From assembly GCA_026120185.1 (NCBI GenBank), contig JANUWF010003367.1, positions 1,648,001-1,712,000 on the forward strand: a stretch of 64,000 nt of DNA. The letters are read 5' to 3'. This document shows, in pieces, positions 24,412 to 33,599 of this stretch (its first letter is position 1; the number at the start of each line of letters is the position of its first letter). The notes beneath the pieces are model-generated. The model did no database searches and was not told where the DNA came from. It saw only the letters and a program-made list of their open reading frames with translations. The translations under genes were made by a program, and so were the position numbers. Source of the DNA: Voacanga thouarsii (Eukaryota; Streptophyta; Magnoliopsida; Gentianales; Apocynaceae).

Positions 24412-24711
24412 TGGGGCGGGTTGGGTTGGACGCTATAAATTCCAACCCCCCCCTTCGCCCCAGCACATTCTCTTATTCACACCCCTTCCCCCCCCGGTTG
24501 GAGGGGATCCTCATTTCATCAAGGATAAAATAATCATCGATTTTAGGCTAATATCTGAATCGTGGGAATAGCAGGGGCAATCGAGCTTGAAATTTCATAA
24601 TTAGACCTAAATTTTTAAAAAATAAAAAACCTAAAAAAATAAGTAAAGCACGTTCACCATTGAAATTTCAATACTATCATAATTTTTATATAATTTACCC
24701 ACAATATGATA
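24412..24711. other. Spacer with GGGGCGGG and C-run segments
   Basis: There is a short G-rich then C-rich section (24,412-24,520), then AT-rich noncoding DNA. No ORF or RNA gene is visible. Confidence 0.5.
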
Positions 24712-25178
24712 CTCCCTCCATCCCAAATTAAGTGTCCCCTTTAACCGATTGCGCGAGAATTAAAAAAAGTAAGTTTTTTAGTTAATTAAATATTCTTTTC
24801 CATTTTTATCCTTAAAAATTCAATGATAAGTATACAAACTCCAAATTTTTGATGTACTAGTTTCAACTTGTTTCTCTCTCTTGAGTATTTAATTCTTTAT
24901 AAAAAGTAGGTCAAAATATTGTAATTTGATTGCTACTGTATTCAAATAGGTAGTGAAAGTTGTACTGTATTAATGTTTTTTGAAAATTAACTAGATGAAC
25001 ATTAATAGTAGAACTCGTAAAACGAGTTTTGACTGTAGTATTTTAAATATATTTAGGAAATAGGATGCTATTAAATAGGGGTACATTTGGAAAATAAAAT
25101 ATTGATTTTCTAAAAGGACAGATAATTTGGGACAAAAATTGGATTAGAAAGTAGACAGATAATTTGGGACGGATGGAG
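24712..25178 (+). mobile_element. Stowaway-type (Tc1/mariner) MITE
   Basis: The ends are CTCCCTCCATCCCAAATTA and, reversed, CTCCATCCGTCCCAAATTA, the typical Stowaway terminal repeat, flanked by TA on both sides. The 467-bp unit contains no ORF. A second internal copy of the end motif occurs near 25,120. Confidence 0.85.
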
Positions 25179-25956
25179 TAATAAAGTACTAAAGTAAATT
25201 CAAAATAATTAAATTATATAAACTATGCCAAATTATAAACAACAATAAACCCCATAAAATAATAATTATTATTACAAAAGTATTTTATTATAAAATTATG
25301 TATATCTATTATAAATATATAGTATATAATATTTATGTATATTTATATAAAAATAATTAAATATATAAGTAGTATGCAAATAGATAAATATATATGTGTG
25401 TATGTATGTATGTTAAAACACAATACCTATACTCCTATATATTATATGCATAAAATTATGCTTTCCATAATTATTATGCACTATTTAAAATTTATTATTG
25501 TCCATAAGTTGTTATGATTCATATGATTTAGCTATTTGGAGTATATTGTATATGTATATTTATTGTGTATTTATAAACATAGATATATTTATTGGATATG
25601 TATATTATATACACAAGTATAGGCATTGTGTTTTAACATACATACACACTTATACTAAATATATGTTTAATTATTTATGTATAAGTATATATAAATATTA
25701 TATACTATATAAATAATATATATACACACTTTTATAAAAATAATTACTTTTTATAATTAATTCTTTTATAGATATAGATGTACATTTATACATATTATCT
25801 TTTATATACTACTTATATATATACACACATGTATATATTGATGTTGGATTGAATATATATACTACTTACAAATATATATATATATTTATAAATATACATA
25901 AATATTATATATAATATAAATAATATATATACGCACTTTTATAAATATAAATATTT

Positions 25957-26000
<44 letters not shown>

Positions 26001-26452
26001 TACATGTTATCTCTGACATACTATTTTTATGTACTTATATTTTATATGTATACATACATGCATACATACATACATACATATATTTATATATAAAAGAATA
26101 TCTTATGCATATAATATTTATAAAAGTATACATATTTTATATTTCACTAGATTATGTATACATATTTATTTACACAATAATTATTATATATGTATATGTG
26201 TGTGTGTATACTTAAGTTTTTTAATACATATATACTATATACATGCATAACAATAATCTAATACAATACTATTATAAATATAAATACTTTTATTACATAT
26301 GTATATTATTTATAAAATATATTATATATATATATATAATATTATATAATATAATATATAATATTATGTATATGTTTATAATAATATAATATATAATATA
26401 TAAGAATATATATGTATAATATATATATATATATTAAATTTCTTACAGCTTC
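25179..26452. repeat. TA-rich simple-sequence tract with inverted repeat
   Basis: Long (TA)n, (TATG)n and (CATA)n runs. Two arms of about 40 bp at about 25,397-25,436 and 25,604-25,645 are reverse complements around TGTTAAAACACAATRCCTAT, so the region can fold back. From 26,029 it shares about 430 bp with 30,320-30,790. Short ORFs here are artefacts of simple repeats. Confidence 0.75.
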
Positions 26453-26500
26453 TTATATGTTATAAAATATATATAATATATAATAATATATATCTTTGAC
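26029..26500 (+). repeat. Direct repeat R1, left copy (flank of viral block)
   Basis: This stretch and 30,320-30,790 share the same order of unique-looking AT-rich words, including AAAGAATATCTTATGCATA, AATCTAATACAATACTATTA and TTAAATTTCTTACAGCTTCT. The two copies flank the caulimovirid-like block on both sides. Confidence 0.75.
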
Positions 26501-26830
26501 CTTTAATAGATATTCTTTTTTAACTGTTTCATCCTGAATATGATCTAAGAATTTAAATAAGAGTTCTTTATTTGCACGAGTGATTACATTAACTTGATCA
26601 CGTGGTTTAGTACTAAGCATGCAGAGTTCTCCTATTGCACAGGTACATAAGCCTATACAATCACAAGAGGATTTTTCACTTGAATCGTCTTCCGAAGAAT
26701 TTTGTTGAATTTCAAATACTTCTTCAATTTCACTATCATCAATGTCAGATGACTGGGATGAATCATATTGGTCAATGATTTGATTGATTTGATATAAAGT
26801 ATCTTTGGGTAAAGATAGTTGATTTACCAT
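26453..26830 (-). pseudogene. Cys-rich acidic reading frame, possibly caulimovirid, inverted
   Basis: This minus-strand frame of 125 residues has a Ser/Asp/Glu-rich first half, a cysteine cluster (CDCIGLCTCAIGELC) and a helical segment near FLDHIQDETVKKEYLLKV. The pattern resembles, from memory only, the region between the coat zinc knuckle and protease in some caulimovirid polyproteins. The last residues run into TA-rich repeat, so the true C-terminus is lost. It points away from the movement-protein fragments next to it, an inversion often seen in endogenous pararetrovirus loci. Identity is uncertain. Confidence 0.4.
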
Positions 26831-26915
26831 TTTCTTCTTTTTTGCTTTGAAAAAAAAAAGATAGTTGATCTACTATAGCATAAATAAAGAGAGAGAAAGT
26901 AATCTTCATATCTTC

Positions 26916-28020
26916 ATGGACTCCAACCTTTCTGATATCGACATTGAATCAGTAAATGATTTAGAAGTAAGTACTCAATTAGATAAAGTTGAATCCAGAC
27001 TAATGAATTGGAATTTACCTATAGAAAAATTTGACAAGATTTATGAAAAAGGAATGTTTGATTTAGTTCAAAATTATACAATCAAAACCACTGAAAAAAC
27101 AGTTTTCATAAATCAGTCATATGGTATAATTCAACTTCTAAATCCAGAATCCTTAGAACACGATAGAAAAAATAAATATCGATATCTTCACATAGGATTA
27201 GTTCAAGTAGCCATCAAACCTCTGTACCGTTTAGGTATTAATGCCCCAATTTGCCTTCTTCTAAGAGACAATAGGCATCTTGATTTTTAAAATAACTTGT
27301 TAGCAGTCCTTGAATCAAACACAGCCAATGGTCCAGTTTATTTTAACCATTATCCAAATTTTACAGTAGATCTCACTAATCTACATATACTAAAAACTTT
27401 AACTTTAAACATTCAGACAAATAATTTAGATTTTGAATTAGGATCTAAATCCCTTGGTTTAATTTATCGTGTCTATTATAAAGTAATGAAAATTACAATA
27501 AACCCTAAAGCCAAACAACATATTGGTAATCCAAAAGAAACTCATTTATTAAAAACTAATTTTGACAGATCAAATACCTTTGTCCCATGAATGATTAAAT
27601 GGGATAATGTTCTTCAAAACCCTACTTGGAATTTTGAAAATATCGTTAATCCTAAAAAACATTATGAATCCAAAACAATAGAGAAAATCATAGAAACACG
27701 AGCAGGCCATATTGAATTAGAATTCCGAAGAAAATCCTTTTCAGCCTCATCTTCATCCTCTTTTCCTTTGCCAAGAACTAAAAGTAATAGATGCTTTAGT
27801 AACGTTGACTTTACTGGTAAAATTCCTAAGGTATATTATGAAGAAAATGTCAGTATTAAATTTGGAAGTCCTACTCAATCAGAAATGAATATGCCTTCTT
27901 CTTTAATGGTATTAACCTCTGAAAATGATTTTGTGTTAAATAAAGATTATCTTCGTCAATTGTGGAATAGACCTTGTAATAAGCTTAAATGTAAATGGTA
28001 TTTTGCTACTGTTTCTGAAT
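26916..28020 (+). pseudogene. Endogenous caulimovirid movement-protein region, copy 1 (truncated)
   Basis: ATG 26,916 opens a frame with the 30K-superfamily movement-protein core of caulimovirids; the block around KPLYRLGINAPICLLLRD and NGPVYFNHYPNF is characteristic. In-frame stops occur at 27,288 and 27,588. Near 28,020 homology to copy 2 ends abruptly and leader-like sequence follows. Such proteins move virus through plasmodesmata; this copy is an inactive relic integrated in the plant genome. No RT domain is nearby. Confidence 0.82.
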
Positions 28021-28124
28021 CTTTAAAGACAACATCATTAAAGTCAACGTTAATACCACAATTGGTGAAGATAATCTTTATTTATAGAGGGATATTTATC
28101 AGCAATTTATCCTGGGTTACAAGT

Positions 28125-28136
28125 TGGTATCAGAGC
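28125..28136 (+). promoter_or_regulatory. Initiator-tRNA-Met primer-binding site (minus-strand primer site)
   Basis: TGGTATCAGAGC is exactly the conserved 12-mer complementary to the 3' end of plant initiator tRNA-Met used by caulimovirids (and by copia elements). Its position between two movement-protein copies and ahead of a structured leader favours pararetroviral origin; no LTR boundary precedes it. Confidence 0.85.
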
Positions 28137-28301
28137 CAAATGCTCCTTTTGCTTCATCATGAAAACATCTATTATTTGCAAAATCATGTCCGAGTAAGTC
28201 CTTTTACTTTCTTTCTCTGAGTCTTGCATAATGTAATTTAATCTGTTTTCCCTTGTTCTTAAGTATTATGCCCTTTCATATGTTTCTTCAAGTATTCTTA
28301 A

Positions 28302-28434
28302 ACTATGATGGTTGATAGTCACCTGTGAGAGCAGCTAGTACGTTGGTCAGCCTAGAACCGTTGGACTAGGCAGTATAGCCGTGTGTGGCATGAGTAGCCT
28401 CGACCCTCCCGTAGCTCTCAACCATAAGCATAGT
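28302..28434 (+). other. Long leader stem-loop next to the PBS
   Basis: Outer arms ACTATGATGGTTGA (28,302-28,315) and TCAACCATAAGCATAGT (28,418-28,434) pair. GAGAGC (28,327-28,332) pairs with GCTCTC (28,414-28,419). An inner GCCTAG/CTAGGC stem (28,350-28,355 and 28,366-28,371) closes a 10-nt loop. Elongated leader hairpins of this type support ribosome shunting in some caulimovirids; that role here is inference. Confidence 0.6.
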
Positions 28435-28558
28435 ACTCTAGGTGTGTCCTAAGAAGAAACAAAGAAACATAGGCTATGGCATAATCCTAAAGAACAACAG
28501 AATTCGTATTAATTACTCTTGCATAGATAAAGAGAGAGAAAGTAATCTTCCTAGTCTC

Positions 28559-29951
28559 ATGGCCTCCAATCTTTCAGACATCGATATTGAATCAGTCAAT
28601 GATTTAGAAGTTAGTACTCAATTAGATAAAGTTGAATCCAGATTAATAAATTGGAATTTACCAATAGAAAAATTTGATAAGATTTATGGAGAAGGAATGT
28701 TTGATTTAGTCCAGAGTTATACAATCAAAACCACTGAAAAAACAGTTTCCATAAATCAGCCCTATGGTACAATCCAACTTCTAAATCCAGTTACCTTAGA
28801 ACAGCATAAAAAGAATAAATATCGATATCTTCATATTGGATTAGTTAAAGTAGCTGTCAAACCCCTCTATCGATTAGGAATCGATGCCCCGATCTGCCTT
28901 CTTCTGAGAGACAGTAGACATCTAGACTTTCAAAACAGTTTGCTAGCAGTCCTTGAATCTAATACAGCTAATGGTCCCGTATATTTTAATCACTACCCAA
29001 ACTTTACAGTTGATCTCACAGATCCACATATTCTTAAAACCTTAACTTTAAATATTCAAACAAATAATTTAGAATTTGAATTAGGCTCAAAACCTCTCGG
29101 ATTAATTTATCGTGTTTATTACAAAGTAATGAAAACCACAATAAATCCTAAAGCTAAACAGCATATAGGAAATCCAAAAGAAACTTGTTTATTACAAATA
29201 AATTTTGAAAGATTCAATACTTTTGTCCCTCGAATGATTAAGTGGGATAATGTGGATTATCTTCATTATGTTCATTTTCTTCATCTGATAAAGAAGTGGG
29301 ATCAATTAAAACAGTGTTGACTTTAGTGGAGAAATCCCTAAGGTAAATTATGAAGAAAATGTTAGTATTAAATCAGGAAGCCCCACTAAATTAGAAATGA
29401 ATATGCCTTCTACATTAATGGTCTTAACTTCTGAAAAAGATTTTGTCCTAGATAAAAATTATCTTCGAAAATTATGGAATAGACCTTGTAATAAGATTAA
29501 ATGTAAATGGTATTTTGCTACTGTATCTGAATCTGAAAGAGCTAGACTCTTACAACAGTATTATTCTGACCAAATCAAAATGAAACAGCACCTAAATTTC
29601 TTTGATTGGTACGAATTAATCAGATATCGAAAAAGAGATGTATTAAATGTCATCACAAAGAAATGGTATACTTCTAAAGTAGAACAATTAGATTGCAAAT
29701 CTTCTGTCAGAGAAATCCCACTATTTAAACAGTTTAACCCTAAGCAATCCATAGATCCTAATCCAGTATTTAAGCCAATAATATATGAACCCCAAAACAT
29801 AAAACTTGATAAAGGGATAATGAAATTAGATAGCTTAGATGTTATTAAAGAAATAAATGAAAAATTAAAAAAGTTAAAAACTAAGGATGATCCTGAATGC
29901 AGCTCTAAAGCACGACTGCAAACTTTACTATCTAGATATACCGTATCCTAA
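28559..29951 (+). pseudogene. Endogenous caulimovirid movement-protein region, copy 2 (internally deleted)
   Basis: ATG 28,559 opens a frame collinear with copy 1 through the movement-protein core (to about 29,254), without the two stops of copy 1. A rearranged junction near 29,255-29,310 shifts the frame to a stop. Similarity resumes at about 29,310, and the frame 29,397-29,951 continues with an FFDWYELIRYRK-like segment and a Lys-rich C-terminus beyond the point where copy 1 ends. Copies 1 and 2 are therefore damaged differently. Described as a genomic relic only. Confidence 0.8.
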
Positions 29952-30320
29952 AATTTTAATAGAAATATTTTTATTTTTAATAAATTATAATTTATTTATA
30001 AAACATTATATTTTCTCTTTTTAATCAAATTTAATTTTATATATTTTTAATTTTCTTTTCAAATTCGATTCATATCATTATAATTTTTTAATATTATTTG
30101 TATTATTTTCTTTTCAAAATTCAAATTTTCTTGTACTATTAGATAATGATTTCATGTTCTTGACTATTAATAAATACTATTGGGTATTTTAGTATTTTTA
30201 AATTAATTCATTAATTAAAATTTTCAATATTTATATCAATGGTCTCATGTTCTTGCATAGCAACTATTTTGGACATTTATAACAATAATTGTGTACTATT
30301 GAATAATGGTTGTCTATTTT
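29932..30320 (+). repeat. Direct repeat R2, left copy
   Basis: About 390 bp from the last codons of the copy 2 frame (CTAGATATACCGTATCCTAA) through AT-rich noncoding DNA to GAATAATGGTTGTCTATTTT. It is repeated almost unchanged at 31,354-31,740. Because it contains the end of the viral frame, the second copy is a duplicated viral or flanking segment. Confidence 0.85.
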
Positions 30321-30330
30321 TATATACTTA

Positions 30331-30414
<84 letters not shown>

Positions 30415-30501
30415 ATATCTTATGCATATAATATTTATAAAAGTATACATATTTTATATTTTACTACATTATGTATACATATTTATTTACACAATAATTA
30501 T

Positions 30502-30536
<35 letters not shown>

Positions 30537-30862
30537 ATATAATTAAGTTTTTTAATACATATATACTATATACATGCAAAACAATAATCTAATACAATAC
30601 TATTATAAATATAAATATAGATACCTTTATTATATATGTATATTATTTATAAAATATATATTATATATATGTATATAATAATATAATATATATAATATAT
30701 ATGTATATATATGTATATAATATATATATATATTAAATTTCTTACAGCTTCTTATATGTTATAAAATATATATAATATATAATAATATATATGTATGTAT
30801 ATAATATATATTTGTATTTATAATATATATAATATTATATATGTATATAATATATATATATA

Positions 30863-30901
<39 letters not shown>

Positions 30902-31060
30902 TTTCTTATAGCTTCTTATATGTTATAATATATATCTAATATATAATAATATATATGTATGTATATACTATATATTTGTATTTATAATATATATAAATAT
31001 ATATAATATATATAATATTATATATATATTATATATATATATTAAATTTCTTACAAATAT
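30320..31060. repeat. R1 right copy, CA/TA microsatellites and 165-bp-scale AT tandem units
   Basis: A (CA)n run at about 30,338-30,370 is followed by (TA)n and the R1 copy. The word TTAAATTTCTTAYAGCTTCT recurs near 30,734 and 30,897, and partly near 31,041, showing tandem duplication inside TA-rich DNA. Noncoding. Confidence 0.8.
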
Positions 31061-31353
31061 ATATTCATTGTTTTTTTAATTGACTTTTATCATTTATTAT
31101 TTTATTAAATGATAACATTCTTAATTTTTAAAGTAATTTTATAATTTTTAATTAAAATAATTTAATCTTTTTCTTTAAAAATTTCATACAATAGCTTGTT
31201 TGTTTAAAAATATTCTTTCAATTTACGTCACTTGCATTACTTATTTTCATGTGTTTATAATTTTCTAATGGTGATTCGAAAAAAGTTATAAAGAAAATAA
31301 TTTTCACTTGCATTACTTATTTTCTTTGACTATATCCTAATTTTTTTTTTCTA

Positions 31354-31740
31354 GATATACCATATCCTAAAATTTTAATATAAATATTTTTATTTTTAAT
31401 AAATTATAATTTATTTGTAAAACATTATATTTTCTCCTTTTAATCAAATTTAATTTTATATATTTTTAATTTTCTTTTCAAATTCGATTCATATCATTAT
31501 AATCTTTTTTATATTATTTGTATTATTTTCTTTTCAAAATTCAAATTTTCTTGTACTATTGGATAATGATTTCATGTTCTTGACTATTAATAAATACTAT
31601 TAGGTATTTTAGTATTTTTAAATTAATTCATTAATTAAATTTTTCAATATTTATATCAATGGTCTCATGTTCTTGCATAGCAACTATTTTGGACATTTAT
31701 AACAATAATTGTGTACTATTGAATAATGGTTGTCTATTTT
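31354..31740 (+). repeat. Direct repeat R2, right copy
   Basis: Near-identical to 29,932-30,320, offset 1,422 bp, beginning CTAGATATACCATATCC. It ends where the CT-rich leader-like sequence of the next region begins. Confidence 0.85.
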
Positions 31741-31959
31741 ACACATTTTCGAAATTTTCTATTATACTTGTCTAATAGTAATCGCTTTCTTTGTCCGAAT
31801 CTCACCTTCAATTACACTATCTTTTTCTGTCTAGTAGCCATCCATTTTGTCCGAGAACTCTCTTTGTGGCTTCTTCTACCTTCCCTCTCCCTCATTTTCT
31901 CCATCGACACCTTTCTTGTATTGTGCTTCTTCCTCTATCTTCTTCTTCTTTCTTCTTCA

Positions 31960-32307
31960 ACCACCCACAGCAGCCTCCCCCACCCCCAGCCCGCGCAACC
32001 CCCCCGCCCCTTCCCCCCTCTCCCTACAGCCCACCTTTCCCCTCTTGCCCGCCTCCCCCTACCCAGATCTGGGCCTCACAGCGCGACCACCCTCCCCCGC
32101 AGCCCCCTCCCTTCCCTGCCACCACCCCCGCCCGCACTATCTCGTGTGACCCCCCTCCCCCCAACCCGGATTTGGGCCTTATCACGCTCCCCACCCGTCG
32201 CCCTCGCTCGCGCAACCCCCACCCCTTCCCCCGTCTCCCTGCAGCCCCACCATTCCCCCTCGTCGCCCCCTTGCCCGCCCCCCAAGCCGGATCCGGACCT
32301 CACCGCG
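31960..32307 (+). repeat. C-rich minisatellite, left part
   Basis: Pyrimidine-rich DNA (CCCC runs) with diverged tandem units of about 100-130 bp, each starting with a variant of CCGGATYYGGRCCTCAC. Starts are near 32,060, 32,158 and 32,285. It continues at 33,239-33,510 once the MULE insert is removed. Long proline-rich ORFs here are compositional artefacts. Confidence 0.65.
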
Positions 32308-33238
32308 GGCTTTTTGACCAAAAGGGGTTCCTTTTTGGAATCCCCAATTGCAATGGATTCAACTTTAGAGGTACTCTCGTGGAGGAGGTTCCTCGCGTTT
32401 GGCAGACGCGAGGAAGGCTGCTACCTCGCGTCTGGAAGACGCGAGGACTTCTCGCCAGTCAAAAAAGTGAATGTGTATTAGTTTAGTAGAGAATTATATA
32501 TTACATTGAGATATTATTTTAGTGAAATGGAAAAAATCATATAGTGAATTTAGAATAAATTACAAATTATTTTCATACACAAAAATTTAGAATTAAAAAA
32601 TTATAATAAATTTAGAATAAAAAATACTTGAATGAAATAAAATAAAAATAAATGATGTTGGGTTGGAATTGTCTAATGATCATGTCTGAACTTTCAATTT
32701 AATTCATTTGGAATACACATTGAAGCACATAAATATAGTTTTATCCATCTTTTAGAATTTTCAAACATTAAATTTGGATACAATTAAAAGGTCTATCTTT
32801 ATTTTTTTAGATACAATTAAATTTGAAATATTAATATTTTTAAAAATTTAAAAATTTCAAATATTTGAGAATTTAAATATTTTGAAATAGTCATTTGAAT
32901 TAAATAAATATTATGTAATTAATTTCAATTTCTTTAAATTAAAACCAAAAATAAAATTTTATATACAATTTGAAGATGACTTAATTTTGAATATTGAATA
33001 TTAAGAAGACACTTAAATTTTTTAATATATATTTTATAAAATAAAAATTAAACAAAAATATTTTTTAAAATAAATTAACATGAAAATTAATAAATTTTTT
33101 CATTTTCCACGTGAAGACCACTCCTTGCACAGCACCTCGCGGCGTCCAGCAAATGCGAGGAACCGTTCGAGTGGGGTATCTCTGAAATTGAACTTGCAGC
33201 GGGGATTCAAAAAAGGAACCCCTTTTGGTCAAAAAGCC
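32308..33238. mobile_element. Non-autonomous MULE with 9-bp TSD
   Basis: Terminal inverted repeats start GGCTTTTTGACCAAAAGGGG and match for about 40 bp with two or three differences (left 32,308-32,350; right 33,201-33,238). The flanks are CTCACCGCG on both sides, a perfect 9-bp duplication as expected for Mutator-like elements. The 931-bp body has no transposase. It holds AT-rich DNA and three CCTCGCGT-type hairpins near its ends. The TIR resembles the start of the large MULE at 55,889 (GGTTTTTGACCAAAATAGGG). Confidence 0.8.
32391..32446. other. Tandem CCTCGCGT hairpins in the small MULE
   Basis: Two perfect stem-loops lie 10 nt apart: CCTCGCGT-TTGGCAG-ACGCGAGG (32,391-32,413) and CCTCGCGT-CTGGAAG-ACGCGAGG (32,424-32,446). 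Both have 8-bp arms and 7-nt loops. A degenerate third one (CCTCGC...GCGAGG) is at 33,135-33,160, near the other end of the element. Related hairpins occur in the large MULE (55,971 and 63,905). Confidence 0.75.
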
Positions 33239-33510
33239 CTCACCGCGCGACCAACCCCCCATAGCCCATTCCCTGCCCCCCACGGTCGCCCACCCCAGCC
33301 CCGCAGCCCCTTCCCCATTCCGCTTTCCCGCCGCCCCCTGCCCGCACGACCACCCCGCCGCTCTCCCCTGCCCCCTTCCCCCATCCCCTCTCCCCCGCGC
33401 CCCCCCTTCTGCCGACCCCCGCGCCCCCTCCTGCCGCTCGCCCCTACTCCCGCAGCCCCCTCCCCCCCGCGCCGCCCCTTCCGCCGACCCCCGCCGGTGC
33501 CGGTCGTCAA
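33239..33510 (+). repeat. C-rich minisatellite, right part
   Basis: This continues the C-rich tract of 31,960-32,307 after the MULE; the target copy CTCACCGCG is followed by CGACC, which fits the unit at 32,060. It ends at the PP2C exon relic. Confidence 0.6.
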
Positions 33511-33512
33511 GA

Positions 33513-33588
33513 AACTTTGTTGGAGCTTATGATGGCCATGCTGGTCCAGAGGCTTCTCAGTTCATAAACAGTCGGCTTTTCGACAATG
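33513..33588 (+). pseudogene. Protein phosphatase 2C exon fragment
   Basis: Translation gives NFVGAYDGHAGPEASQFINS and then RLFDN, followed by a donor-like G/GTAAATC. The YDGH-GPEAS signature is the metal-binding motif of plant PP2C Ser/Thr phosphatases (Asp and Gly-His of motif DGH). Only about 25 residues are present and the catalytic domain does not continue. It is an exon relic directly behind the C-rich tract, a remnant or captured fragment. Confidence 0.75.
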
Positions 33589-33599
33589 GTAAATCTTAG

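Larger units (their letters stand above)
28021..28558 (+). promoter_or_regulatory. Pararetroviral intergenic/leader region
   Basis: It contains a TATTTATAG element (about 28,079-28,087), then a primer-binding site, then a leader able to form an elongated hairpin (28,302-28,434) before the second movement-protein ATG. TATA-like box, PBS and structured leader in this order are the layout of the caulimovirid intergenic region that drives pregenomic RNA. Confidence 0.65.

Noticed and set aside
25335..26250. Tyr/Ile-rich short ORFs
   Set aside because: Translations of (TA)n and (CATA)n simple repeats.
28125..28136. PBS as part of a copia LTR element
   Set aside because: Copia elements share this PBS, but there is no TG...CA LTR directly upstream and the neighbours are movement-protein sequences.
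31726..32486. Two overlapping long proline-rich ORFs (231-251 aa)
   Set aside because: They come from C-rich tandem repeats read in more than one frame, show no domain, and run into a MULE. Composition alone explains them.
33080..33599. Proline/arginine-rich ORFs across the second C-rich tract
   Set aside because: Same compositional artefact. Only the last 25 residues of one frame, the PP2C relic, are real.
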